Positions 52,526-60,981 of a stretch of 64,000 nucleotides of DNA are shown in pieces (within the stretch, counting starts at the first letter, position 1; each line of letters starts with the position of its first letter). Below the pieces are notes generated by a model. That model had not been told where the DNA came from, ran no database searches, and saw only the letters and a list, made by a program, of their open reading frames with translations. Where the stretch lies: the NCBI RefSeq assembly GCF_000227115.2, contig NC_016484.1, forward strand, positions 372,001-436,000, read 5' to 3'. The translations under genes were made by a program, and so were the position numbers. Source of the stretch: Naumovozyma dairenensis CBS 421 (Eukaryota > Ascomycota > Saccharomycetes > Saccharomycetales > Saccharomycetaceae).

Positions 52526-52910
52526 ACCAGCAACACCACTAATTTCAGAACCAGTAGCACTCTTGAACTCTGAAAATTTTGATTGCCATTACAAGTATGA
52601 GTAGTGGAGCCACTGTCAAATACCCAATTATCTTTGCCATGTTCTTAGAGCAGTTAGAGGCTAATGTGGTCCAGGCAAATTTTTTATTATCATTTATTAT
52701 TATTACCATTATTTTCACTGAACCTTTAATGATTGGAGCTTAGACTTGATTGAAAGTTAGGTTCGGCATGCGGGGCAACTTGACATCTCGGGTCACTCTC
52801 ATCACTATCCAAAGGTGCAATCGTTAACCAACCATATTTGGCTTTCTTTTGACAGGATCTAGTAGACGCAGTGAAGTTAGATGGATTAGACGAATAGGAT
52901 TAGCCTGGAT
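52520..52910 (-). pseudogene. Ty1/copia gag-pol relic, minus strand, joined tail to tail to the plus-strand relic
   Basis: Read on the minus strand from the LTR at 52911, the first codons continue the gag start and hit a stop within about ten codons. Gag-like text then resumes (TRSCQKKAKYGWLTIAPLD and PRCQVAPHAEPNFQSS). Further on is a protease region with an intact active-site triad, NWVFDSGSTTHTCNGNQ (about 52583-52633), and, after a frame change, SATGSEISGVAGKVQ near 52510-52556. The relic stops where the plus-strand RNase H fragment ends, so integrase, reverse transcriptase and the second LTR are missing. Its protease differs from that of the plus-strand relic (DSGSTT against DTRCTS), so the two may come from different subfamilies. 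Confidence 0.8.
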
Positions 52911-53217
52911 TGTTGAGCCAGGTCGCCTATATCAACAGACGTATTGGGAACAATAGGGGAAGACATCGAGTATAGAGAGAGTCAATGTAAACATTATTCC
53001 TTAGTTTCTTCTATCTAATACATAATATATACTATTATACAATACTAACTATAAGTGTTAGTGATAAGTGTTTGTAATGTATAAACACTTTTATCTTCAT
53101 CTTTTCTCGAGGCGAGATGCGGCATGAGTAAGATGGACTTGGTGGTGTACGGATTTAGACAGACATAATGGCAGACCGTTGGCTTACACCAGATAGACCA
53201 TTAAGCATGGTTTAACA
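52911..53217 (-). mobile_element. LTR of the minus-strand copia relic (copy A)
   Basis: On the minus strand it reads TGTTAAACCATG...GACCTGGCTCAACA, 307 bp, with TGTT...AACA ends. The gag ATG with MSSPIVPNTSVDIGDLAQ lies in its last 55 bp, so coding starts inside the LTR. The flanks are TGGAT and TGTTC, so there is no target duplication, as expected for one LTR still attached to internal sequence. It serves as the best reference for copies B, D and E. Confidence 0.88.
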
Positions 53218-53755
53218 TGTTCAACACAACAAAACCATTACACCTCACCAAAAACATATTCAAGGTCCGGGTCACAATATTTATTATTTTCACGGGAAAA
53301 ACATTTAAATAGATAATATAAATTTAAAATTTATCCGAAATCACTCCGAAATTACTCGAGAAGACGATAATATAACGTAAGATAAATTTCTTTCAGGACG
53401 GCTCTCAAATCTTGTTGTGCGCACATTATAGAAATGAGTATAAGAACCAAAAGACTCATAATTTGTCCAAAGTTGTGGGACGCTGAAATAGACATGTGGG
53501 TGCGCAAGAATTTCTTAAAAGTGGTGTTAGGATGGAAATCTTAGGTGCAATAATGTTACTACTTCATTGTCGGAAAAAGTAATTAACATGTGGTGTAAGA
53601 ATGTTAATAATATTCAAGGTAATAGGCTGATCTCTATCATATCTTGCTTAGTTGACATCCCTTCCATTATGAATTAAGCATACCCTTCCTGAAATACGGA
53701 AAAATCATTTTTTTAATAACCTAAAGTTCCCTGTTGCTATAGAATCATTAGAAAT
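53218..53755. other. Spacer between LTR copies A and B
   Basis: These 538 bp are AT-rich and contain no gene. GTCACAAT at 53271-53278, a 52-bp very AT-rich stretch and TTATCCGAAATCA at 53331-53343 loosely recall a point centromere, but the match is weak. Short duplicated TCCGAAAT words (53334 and 53345) are present. Confidence 0.4.
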
Positions 53756-54317
53756 TGTTAGACCATGGTTAACGGTCTATTTGGTGTATGGTACGGTCTA
53801 CCCTTGTGACTGTTGGCAGTCCGTACACCATCTCCATTTATCTTACCCATGGCGCGCTTATCCTCGAGAAGAGATAAGTATAACAGTTGTTGAACATAAA
53901 GCACTAAACCCTAACATTAAATATTAAAGAACTCTAGAGGGTAACGCTGATGAGATGCAAAGGTATATAAAGGGTAGTATGTTGCATCTAAAGTCTAAGA
54001 CGTATAATTATCCTTTCCATAATTTATATCTATTGTATATTATATATTATATAACTAATCAGAATTCTAAAAAATCATTGACACTTAATTCTCAATGTCT
54101 GATTCATCTATTAATATTCAAACCTTATCACAACAATTGTGTCTGTTCATCATAAACACTAATAACTAAAACTTATAGTTAGTATTGTATAATAGTATAT
54201 TTTATGTATTAGATATAAGAAACCAAGGAAAAGTTATTAATATTGACTTTCTCTATACTCGATGTCTTTCCCTATTGTTCCCAATAGGTCTGTTGATGCA
54301 GGTAACCTGGCTCAACA
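53756..54317 (+). mobile_element. Solo LTR (copy B) with perfect 5-bp target duplication, interrupted by a second LTR
   Basis: It starts TGTTAGACCATGG and ends CCTGGCTCAACA, like copy A, and is flanked by GAAAT on both sides (53751-53755 and 54318-54322), a perfect target-site duplication. At 562 bp it is much longer than copy A because another LTR (53888-54135) is inserted after GAGATAAGTATAACAGT. Removing the insert restores an LTR of about 310 bp. A gag start MSFPIVPNRSVDAGNLAQ lies at its right end. A solo LTR implies that the body of the element was lost by LTR-LTR recombination. Confidence 0.9.
53888..54135 (+). mobile_element. Nested solo LTR of a second copia family (copy C)
   Basis: Within copy B, a 248-bp block starts TGTTGAACATAAAG and ends TTATCACAACA. 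Near its right end is ATGTCTGATTCATC, encoding MSDSSINIQTLSQQ, the same layout of gag start inside the LTR as in copies A and B but with different sequence. A TATATAAAGG TATA-like box lies near 53963. The right boundary is set by analogy with CAACA of the other family; the flanks ACAGT and ATTGT are then only partly alike. Ending three bases earlier would give ACAGT/ACAAT. It must be younger than copy B. Confidence 0.75.
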
Positions 54318-54704
54318 GAAATTATGCCAAAACCAGTTTTGTTCTGATTTATATCACGGTTGTTTATCGTTACAACCACCAATTGCAAAGTGATAGATAT
54401 ATTAATGTACCGTACTTATTGCTTTGGGTACATATGAAGACTATACTAAGCATTTAGCCCTTTTTGCGGCTTTTATAACCGTGGCTGATGGCACTGGAAG
54501 CTGTTAAATGACAAGTACTTTATAATGATTATGTAACTAATTAGGTAAACATCCAGTCTAGTTATACCACTTTGTCATCTTATTCGGTAGTTGCAGTAAA
54601 ATATTAGTAGTATTTATAGAAGTGTAGCCAAATGTATACTAACTACATGTTTGGCCTAATCTGAAAAAGTTAAAAGACAAGACATTATCATCTATTTTGA
54701 GATT
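54318..54704. other. Spacer between LTR copies B and D
   Basis: After the GAAAT duplication there is ordinary AT-rich DNA. The gag frame of copy B happens to run on for about 26 codons to a stop, but because copy B is flanked by a target duplication this is not retroelement sequence. No gene is seen. Confidence 0.5.
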
Positions 54705-54955
54705 TTAATATTATTCCTTGGTTTCCTTTATCTAATACATAATATATACTATCATACAATAGTAACTAGTTATAGGCATTTATAATGAACAAACACATTT
54801 TATACTTACCTCTTTTCGGGGCAAAGCGCCCCATGAGTAAGAGGGATAGTAGTGGTGTACGGAGTTAGCAACAGCTTCTATTATGACTTCCAACAGTCTT
54901 TTATTATGACTTTGGAACTCCGTACACCAACTGGGCCATTAATCATTGTCGAACA
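54705..54955 (-). mobile_element. 3'-truncated LTR (copy D) with a 14-bp perfect inverted repeat
   Basis: On the minus strand it starts TGTTCGACAATGATTAATGG at 54955, follows copies A and B through the TAACTAGTTACTATTGTAT and TATATATTATGTATTAGAT blocks, and loses homology near 54705 just after AAGGAATAATATT, about 90 bp before the LTR would end. TGGTGTACGGAGTT (54853-54866) pairs with AACTCCGTACACCA (54916-54929) around a 49-nt loop. In copies A and B the same arms are partly degraded. Confidence 0.8.
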
Positions 54956-55169
54956 TATGAGTCCCTAGGTCTTATTTATTTATCAACCTTTAAATTTACC
55001 TCAACATTCCCGACACCTAACCGTTAAAAACTTCCCCTGATTTGACACCTAAACAGAACAAAAACATCGACCATATCGGTGACGGACAATAAATAAACAA
55101 GTTGGGTAGCGTTAACTCAAAGTGAGCAGCGACCCTTCTGATTTCAGAAGCTTAACATCGCATATTTAA

Positions 55170-55535
55170 TGTTAGATGTAATTTACTTCTTATTGATAGT
55201 TCAGGGTTATCTATTAATATGTTCAGGTATAATAGGTATAAGTCTAATATTATAGGTTCAGTATATAATAAGCAGATAGGATAATAATGTGATGTCGTGA
55301 TAATCTAAAGGGTTCTAAGATTGGTAACGTTCTCTGAAGTAGCTTCAGTTGCAAAGTTCTCATTAGAAGTTCTTGAAGGGATAGTCAAGCTCGGCGTATC
55401 GCATTATGCGGGGAAGACACTTTATTATAATTCTTGTTATGCTTGAACAGGGTACAATTACTATGCAGCTTCTACTACTCCATCCTTAAGGTTGTTAATT
55501 TAGGCATAGTTTAGAGCAATCACATCAACCTTACA
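55170..55535. mobile_element. Solo LTR, copy 2 of the 367-bp family, with 5-bp target duplication TTTAA
   Basis: The 366-bp element starts TGTTAGATG and ends CCTTACA, like the copy at 40819-41185, in the same orientation and 14 kb away. It is flanked by TTTAA on both sides (55165-55169 and 55536-55540). The two copies are nearly identical from about AAGATTGGTAACG to the end, but differ by several substitutions and small length changes near their AT-rich 5' third. Confidence 0.92.
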
Positions 55536-57140
55536 TTTAATTAGGATATAGAACTAACTGCTCAGTAACACACGAGAGAGCAAATATTTTTTGATGTAGG
55601 TTTATTTATTAAACAGCACAATTATTTTTCTGAATAATGAGGAAAATTGATGGTCTGAGACATTTCTTCAAATAATTTCTTCAACAAAATAAACAAGTAG
55701 GTTTTACACTTGGAACAGTAAGTTCATTTCTAGAAAGAAACCCCATGAATTTCGATAACGTTGAAACAATACCAACTTTTATTGTAAGAAAAGATAGAGT
55801 TTAATCATTCGAACGGCCGACCAAGCTATCAAAGTTGCCAGGAAGATAACGCCACATAATATTAAGACGTAAAAAAACAAAAGCTTCATCTTTATAATAA
55901 AATTAGAAACGTTCTTATTAGGAAATAGATGATTTAAAGAAGCTTGTGCGTTATCCTTCTATGAGATTAACATTACTATTGTTATGTCACAATCAATTTT
56001 TTTTTCAGAGAAGTTCATACAATTAATCCTATTGATATTGAAGTTTGTATATTCGTATAGCTAGGCCAGCCCATTGATGGTAACCTGCTGTCTTTAAACG
56101 CTATTTGCAGAGGTATTATGTTCTTCATAAAGTAGGTCAACTTCTAATTGGACTATGCCAGGTGGGGACTTCGGTTAAGATGTAACCAAGAGGAAAGAGA
56201 ATCTTTAATCGATATAACGCAGTTGTTTAAGAAACCATAAACTTTAGGGTTTTACTTATATAGGAAGCCTCTTGGAACCGCGACTCCAAATAACACCAGA
56301 GAAATTAGGTGAAAGCTAGTTTAACTTGGAATAAAAGTTGCCCTATGGTTTATAAATACGTTTATTCATTTCATATTCGCTAACTAGTAGAGTTTGATTT
56401 TCATCATCCGCTGTTTCAAGTTTTAACAATTTAGAAACCTTTGGGAACCTTTGGAATATACAGTAAAGGTTCTTGAGATTAGGAAAACTGGGTCAGTTAC
56501 TTATGATAGAAGTCTGTTTTACTGGTTCAATATCTCTAACTGGGCCATGATTTCGAAGGAAGATGCACATTTACTCTGAGTTCGTGGATAAGAATGCAAC
56601 ATTTGATAAATAGTATTGTTTTTTTACCATCTAAAGAAATCGTATCAGAGACCTTCTTAGGGAAACTTTGACGGATTTAATGTCAGAAGAAAGTAAGTAA
56701 TGCCATTCCTGTAAGTGGAGGCAGAGTTCGGCCAATATTAACGTATATTTTTGTCGGACAATGACCTAAGATTACAAATAAAAAGTACAGCTTCATTCGA
56801 GTTCATTTTCTTGCGGAGCTGGGGCATTTACTTATGATTCTTATGATTCTGAAGGTAAGGGTTGACCGCTTTTTCGGACCTTTTACCTAGGAGATTGTTG
56901 AGTAAAGTTACTATCACCGGACTGCGCGAATTCTCGAATATTGGCTTGTCGCCCATCTTTCAACAAACTACAAATCAATACGTAAATCCACTATGCGAAT
57001 ATATAACACTTCAGTTTGAAAGTCAAAAGCTTTTTTTTCTTAGTTTAGATATCTGTTCACGTTGTGTTGGTGCTGATTTCTCAAAATACGTGGCTCACAT
57101 AACTGTGTTCTTAGTATCTTTATCCATATTAGAACGTGAG
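55536..57140. other. Spacer between the solo LTR and IZH2
   Basis: This 1.6-kb region has no intact gene. A 36-codon hydrophobic frame at 55779-55889 on the minus strand is listed separately. Immediately upstream of the IZH2 ATG the reading frame stays open for 93 codons (from 56862) without an ATG. It may be the decayed or untranslated remainder of something older, or chance. No Zap1-type zinc-response element (ACCTTNAAGGT) is seen. Confidence 0.4.
55779..55889 (-). CDS. Possible 36-residue single-helix membrane peptide
   Basis: An ATG at 55887-55889 opens a frame of 36 codons ending TAA at 55779. The product begins MKLLFFYVLILCGVIFLATL and continues with a basic MIK segment, so it would be one membrane helix with a short positive end, the look of small yeast membrane subunits. 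I do not recognise it. In AT-rich DNA a hydrophobic frame this short often arises by chance, so the call is weak. Confidence 0.2.
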   Translation of the reverse strand: MKLLFFYVLILCGVIFLATLIAWSAVRMIKLYLFLQ

Positions 57141-58082
57141 ATGCCAAAGACAATACAAAAAAGGGGGAACACCTCTACCACTACAGTAGTCGAAGGTATT
57201 ATCAATAATACTGATAATGGTGATTCTATTGAACAAGTGAAGAGAAAAGTTGTTTATAAATTATACAGGTGGGATGAAATCCCTGAGTGGCAGAAGGATA
57301 ATGAACATATCATCAGTGGGTATGTTCGTGAAACAAATAGTTTCAAAGGATGTTTGCACAGCTTATTTTATGTTCACAATGAATCAGGAAATGTATATTC
57401 ACATCTTCTCCCTGGAGTTTTCTTTTTCTTCACGATGGTGCTAAATAAATATGGAATAACAATATACTCAACTACAAGCATTGTAGATTATCTTATGATA
57501 GACCTATTCTTTTTTGGGGCCTTCTGTTGTCTTATTCTCAGTAGTCTTTTTCATTGTTTTAAGAGTCATTCGTTGAAAGTAGCCACTTTAGGTAATAAAC
57601 TAGACTATTTGGGGATTGTAATTCTTATTGTCACATCGATGATAAGTATAATGTACTTCGGTTTTTTTGACAATCCATTATTTTTTTATTTTTTTTCCTC
57701 TTTGACTTTCTTATTTGGTGGTGCATGCGCAACTGTATCTTTGAAAGATCATTTCCGTTCTAGAGAATGGAGACCGTATAGAGCTGGATTATTTGTTGCC
57801 TTTGGCCTTTCAGCAATTCTCCCAATATTAGCAGGTACATTCTATTATGGTATTGAAGAAACTTTTATTCGAATCCAACTAAAATGGATAATCTTGGAAG
57901 GCTTCTTTTATATATTCGGGGCTTTTCTCTATGGGGTGAGATTCCCTGAAAAATATGTACCTGGATCTTTTGATATTTGGGGACATTCCCACCAAATATT
58001 TCATATTTTAGTCGTAGTTGCCGCTTTTTGTCACTTAAGAGGCTTATTATCTAGTTATGAAATCGTACATAGTAGACTTTAG
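57141..58082 (+). CDS. IZH2: Izh2-type PAQR/adiponectin-receptor-like membrane protein
   Basis: The first ATG of the frame, at 57141, gives 313 residues (S. cerevisiae Izh2 317). Izh2 is a seven-helix membrane protein tied to zinc homeostasis and sterol metabolism, and the osmotin receptor of yeast. Signatures: LYRWDEIPEWQKDNEHI near 42-58, SLFYVHNESGNVYSHL near 79-94, the metal-site SSLFHCFKSHSLK, then ATLGNKLDYLGI, KDHFRSREWRPYRAGLF, and the C-terminal DIWGHSHQIFHILVVVAA, which carries the two histidines of the PAQR zinc site. The match favours Izh2 over Izh1 and Izh4. In S. cerevisiae IZH2 is on chromosome XV, away from MIX17 and MET8. It follows the LTR-rich gap. Confidence 0.92.
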   Translation: MPKTIQKRGNTSTTTVVEGIINNTDNGDSIEQVKRKVVYKLYRWDEIPEWQKDNEHIISGYVRETNSFKGCLHSLFYVHNESGNVYSHLLPGVFFFFTMVLNKYGITIYSTTSIVDYLMIDLFFFGAFCCLILSSLFHCFKSHSLKVATLGNKLDYLGIVILIVTSMISIMYFGFFDNPLFFYFFSSLTFLFGGACATVSLKDHFRSREWRPYRAGLFVAFGLSAILPILAGTFYYGIEETFIRIQLKWIILEGFFYIFGAFLYGVRFPEKYVPGSFDIWGHSHQIFHILVVVAAFCHLRGLLSSYEIVHSRL

Positions 58083-58631
58083 AACTATAAAAATACGTCA
58101 AGATGTTGCCTAGAAGCGTCTTAGTCTAACTTTGATTGTCCTCTATTATATATTGAGTATTAATTGTCGAAAGATTATGAAATTAATATACTATGGCGTC
58201 CCTATTACTTAGCATTTTCTGTCTTTGTATGCGTTGTTGAGTAGTATGGTCTTTCTAATATGTGTTCAATTATATGGGGCGCTCAACTGTCTAGTAGACA
58301 TTGCCCATGTCATTCAATGTTATGTGGACTGGTCTATATACTTCTAGAACTCGAAGTTGCTTATTCAGGTCAATTGAACGCCTATTGGTCGGGTTTTTAC
58401 TTTGAAGTTTAGCGGTATATTTTAACATCTTAAATACCATATTTTATTTTTCTTCATTTATCGGAGATTTCTTTTTAGTATAAAATATAATTGATGAATA
58501 TTAAAGACACGCATATTTGTTGAAGGAACAGTTAACACTTCACTAACTTCAGCTCTCTTGAAGTATAAACACAATATCAGTTACAACACCAAAAATATAC
58601 AACAAGACAATACACTAATAATAAAATAATT
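58083..58631. other. IZH2-MIX17 spacer
   Basis: A 549-bp spacer holding the IZH2 3' end and the MIX17 promoter. It is AT-rich, with no frame, RNA gene or certain factor site. Confidence 0.4.
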
Positions 58632-59120
58632 ATGGCACGTTCAAGAGGATCGAGACCTATGTCGAGAGGCAGCAGCAGACCAATCTCTAGATCGACTGGT
58701 GGGCCAACACAACAAACGCGTTCAGCCTCTACAGCTGCAGCTCCAACCAATTATCAACAGCAACCTAATGCATACTCACATCCTCAGGCGGCGGTGCCAA
58801 CCTCACAGGGTCCAGGATTATTTGGTCAGATGGCATCAACAGCAGCCGGTGTGGCTGTGGGGAGTTCTATCGGGCATGCCGTAGGTGGCTTACTATTTGG
58901 AGGGGGTGGATCAAGGACTGCTGATGTAGATCAACCACAGCAACAAGATGTAACACCCCAAGCGACTGCCTCAACTTTACAGCAAGAGCAAGGGAGAAGT
59001 TGTGACGGAGCTGCCAAAAGTTTTACTAAATGTTTAGACGATAACGATGGTAACTTCCAAATATGTGACTATTACTTGCAACAGTTAAAAGCCTGTCAAG
59101 AAGCAGCTCGTCAATATTAG
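58632..59120 (+). CDS. MIX17: Mix17 (Mic17) twin-CX9C intermembrane-space protein
   Basis: The 162-residue protein (S. cerevisiae 156) is the yeast relative of human CHCHD2/CHCHD10, imported by the Mia40 relay into the mitochondrial intermembrane space. The N-terminus is Arg/Ser-rich with SRGSRPMSRGSSRPISR, then Gln/Ala/Pro-rich. A Gly/Ala-rich hydrophobic stretch lies at about 62-93 (GPGLFGQMASTAAGVAVG, then GHAVGGLLFGGGG). The C-terminal CHCH domain has Cys124-X9-Cys134 and Cys145-X9-Cys155. The protein is complete. In S. cerevisiae the gene is YMR002W, so it too is out of the chromosome II context of its right-hand neighbours. Confidence 0.95.
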   Translation: MARSRGSRPMSRGSSRPISRSTGGPTQQTRSASTAAAPTNYQQQPNAYSHPQAAVPTSQGPGLFGQMASTAAGVAVGSSIGHAVGGLLFGGGGSRTADVDQPQQQDVTPQATASTLQQEQGRSCDGAAKSFTKCLDDNDGNFQICDYYLQQLKACQEAARQY

Positions 59121-59352
59121 GCTAATTTGAACCTAGTCAATAGGTGTTCTTTTCAATATTCAACAAAAGCGAAACATTTGAGCCATCGATTTTCGGCTGT
59201 AAATGTTGAAATATTTAATCCTGTAAGGAAAATACATAGATGCGAATGAAAAATTATGTACATATCAGATATGAATTGAATAGAAAAAATATTCTTCCGG
59301 TTAATTAGATACAGAAACAGCTGTTGTGTGACTTTCCATCACATAAAAAGGG

Positions 59353-59358
59353 CACGTG
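59353..59358. promoter_or_regulatory. CACGTG site upstream of MET8 (Cbf1/Met4-type)
   Basis: CACGTG lies 318 bp before the MET8 ATG. Cbf1 binds this core (best as TCACGTG) and recruits Met4 to sulphur genes, a plausible control for a sirohaem enzyme needed by sulphite reductase. No Met31/32 site (AAACTGTGG) is visible beside it. The rest of the 59121-59675 spacer shows nothing certain. Confidence 0.5.
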
Positions 59359-59675
59359 TAATTTGTCTGTAAAAATGTGTAACTATGAATTACGGGCAAC
59401 GCGGTTGCGATCCCCGCTAACAATTAAGGCTAACAGGTAGACTCTAAGCGGTAAATATTGGGCAGCACCAGTAATGTTACGTACAAAAAAAGAGGCGAGA
59501 AATAGATGATGAGAAATAGCTCACTTCCCGATGAATTGATTTCATGGTCTACAGAGGAATTAATTATATATAAATCTTTACTTCGATGGACATCCGAATT
59601 CACCAATCTATCTAAAAATGTTACTTTGACAAACAAGCTGCTATCATAGAAGCAAGGAAAAAGGAATTAAAAAAA

Positions 59676-60506
59676 ATGGGTCATTCATTGCAACTAGCAC
59701 ATCAAATAAAAGGGAAAGAAGTTTTGATCATAGGTGGTGGGAAGGTTTGCATAACTAGATTAAAGAAGTTATTGCCTGCCGGGTCCAAAATTACATTAGT
59801 ATCAACAGAAGTTGATCCAAAGATATTGAACAATGATTATTTTCCATCAAACTTGATGAATAAGGAAGGCAATACAAAGCGCGAATACACCAACATGAAT
59901 TGGGATAAGAAGGAGAAGACGCAAATTTTTAAGATCATCCGTACGGAATATAAAGAGGAATACTTGACTATCGATGATCATGACAATAAAAATGGTTGGA
60001 ATCTAATTCTTGTCTGCATCTCAAGTTTTGAAATCTCAGAGAAGATTTATTGGAAGGCCAAAGAGATCTTTGGTTCTCAACAACTGATTAACGTTGCCGA
60101 TAAGCCATCTCTTTGTGATTTCTTCTTCGGCGCAAACCTTGATTTGGAAGGTGGTCTACAACTGATGGTCAGTAGTAATGGTATCAGTCCAACTTTGGGA
60201 GGATTGATGCGTGATGAGATCAACAGACATTTCGCGTCTCTAAATTTCGAAGTAATCATGGAGAAGCTAGCAAACTTGAGATTCGGAATAAGAGAATTGA
60301 CTACTAATCCTGACGGAGAAGATGAACCTCAAGTTATAGCATACAGAATGACGTGGATCAAAACAGTGACAGATATATTTGGGTTGAAATACTGCGAAAA
60401 TATTAATGTCCCCAAATTATTGGAACTTTTCGAAAAAATGCAACATGATGATTATTCTTTGAGTTTCGGTGACGCACAAGAATTTATCACTAAATACACA
60501 TTATAA
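59676..60506 (+). CDS. MET8: Met8 bifunctional dehydrogenase / ferrochelatase for sirohaem
   Basis: The 276-residue enzyme (S. cerevisiae 274) oxidises precorrin-2 with NAD+ and inserts iron to make sirohaem for sulphite reductase. The start resembles S. cerevisiae (SLQLAHQ at residues 4-10). The Rossmann glycine loop is IIGGGKVCITR (18-28). NVADKPSLCDFFFGANLD (139-156) contains Asp142, the equivalent of the dual-function catalytic Asp141 of S. cerevisiae. A middle insertion near 58-105 differs from S. cerevisiae. MET8 next to SDS24 reproduces YBR213W-YBR214W. The spacer upstream has a CACGTG site. Confidence 0.95.
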   Translation: MGHSLQLAHQIKGKEVLIIGGGKVCITRLKKLLPAGSKITLVSTEVDPKILNNDYFPSNLMNKEGNTKREYTNMNWDKKEKTQIFKIIRTEYKEEYLTIDDHDNKNGWNLILVCISSFEISEKIYWKAKEIFGSQQLINVADKPSLCDFFFGANLDLEGGLQLMVSSNGISPTLGGLMRDEINRHFASLNFEVIMEKLANLRFGIRELTTNPDGEDEPQVIAYRMTWIKTVTDIFGLKYCENINVPKLLELFEKMQHDDYSLSFGDAQEFITKYTL

Positions 60507-60981
60507 CTACAAGATGGCGCTGTACAGAAATCAAGTAACCTACTAACAACTATACTTTATAGATATGAATGTAAGCATATACACATGTAATGTTACTAAA
60601 TTATGAAATGTTCGAACTTGAAGAAAAAGGGCATGAAAGGGAGTATGTCGATTATGGGGTAAACAGTAGGGTGTACGGGGGATTCTCTGTCATATGTTGT
60701 CGTTTGAGACGGCGCTGGAGAAAAAAGGGAGGTGAATTTCGTTTATAATTTTTCTTTCTCTACGGACGTTCTTTACCACGAAGATGTATTGTTGATTTGG
60801 ATCTTATTTTGAAAAATTTGGGAAAGGATAACAATTAGTTCCCTTTATATAGGAATGTTAGTTATAGATTATATGTTCTTACCTATTTGCCTATCAAATA
60901 TTTAATATTTTTTTACTTCTTAATACAGCAAAGAAATATTTTCAGGTTAAATCAGTATCAACATATTTAGTTTTAAAGAAA
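60507..60981. other. MET8-SDS24 spacer
   Basis: A 475-bp spacer with the MET8 3' end and the SDS24 promoter, including pyrimidine-rich stretches near 60741-60762. No gene and no certain factor site is seen. Confidence 0.4.

Noticed and set aside
53271..53343. CDEI-like GTCACAAT, AT-rich spacer and CCGAA core resembling a point centromere
   Set aside because: The CDEI match lacks the last two bases, the spacer is only 52 bp, and the CDEIII flanks do not fit TGTTTnTGnTTTCCGAA. The S. cerevisiae syntenic regions are not centromeric.
56862..57140. 93-codon upstream extension of IZH2
   Set aside because: No ATG starts it, and the family start with the LYRWDEIPEW domain needs only the ATG at 57141.
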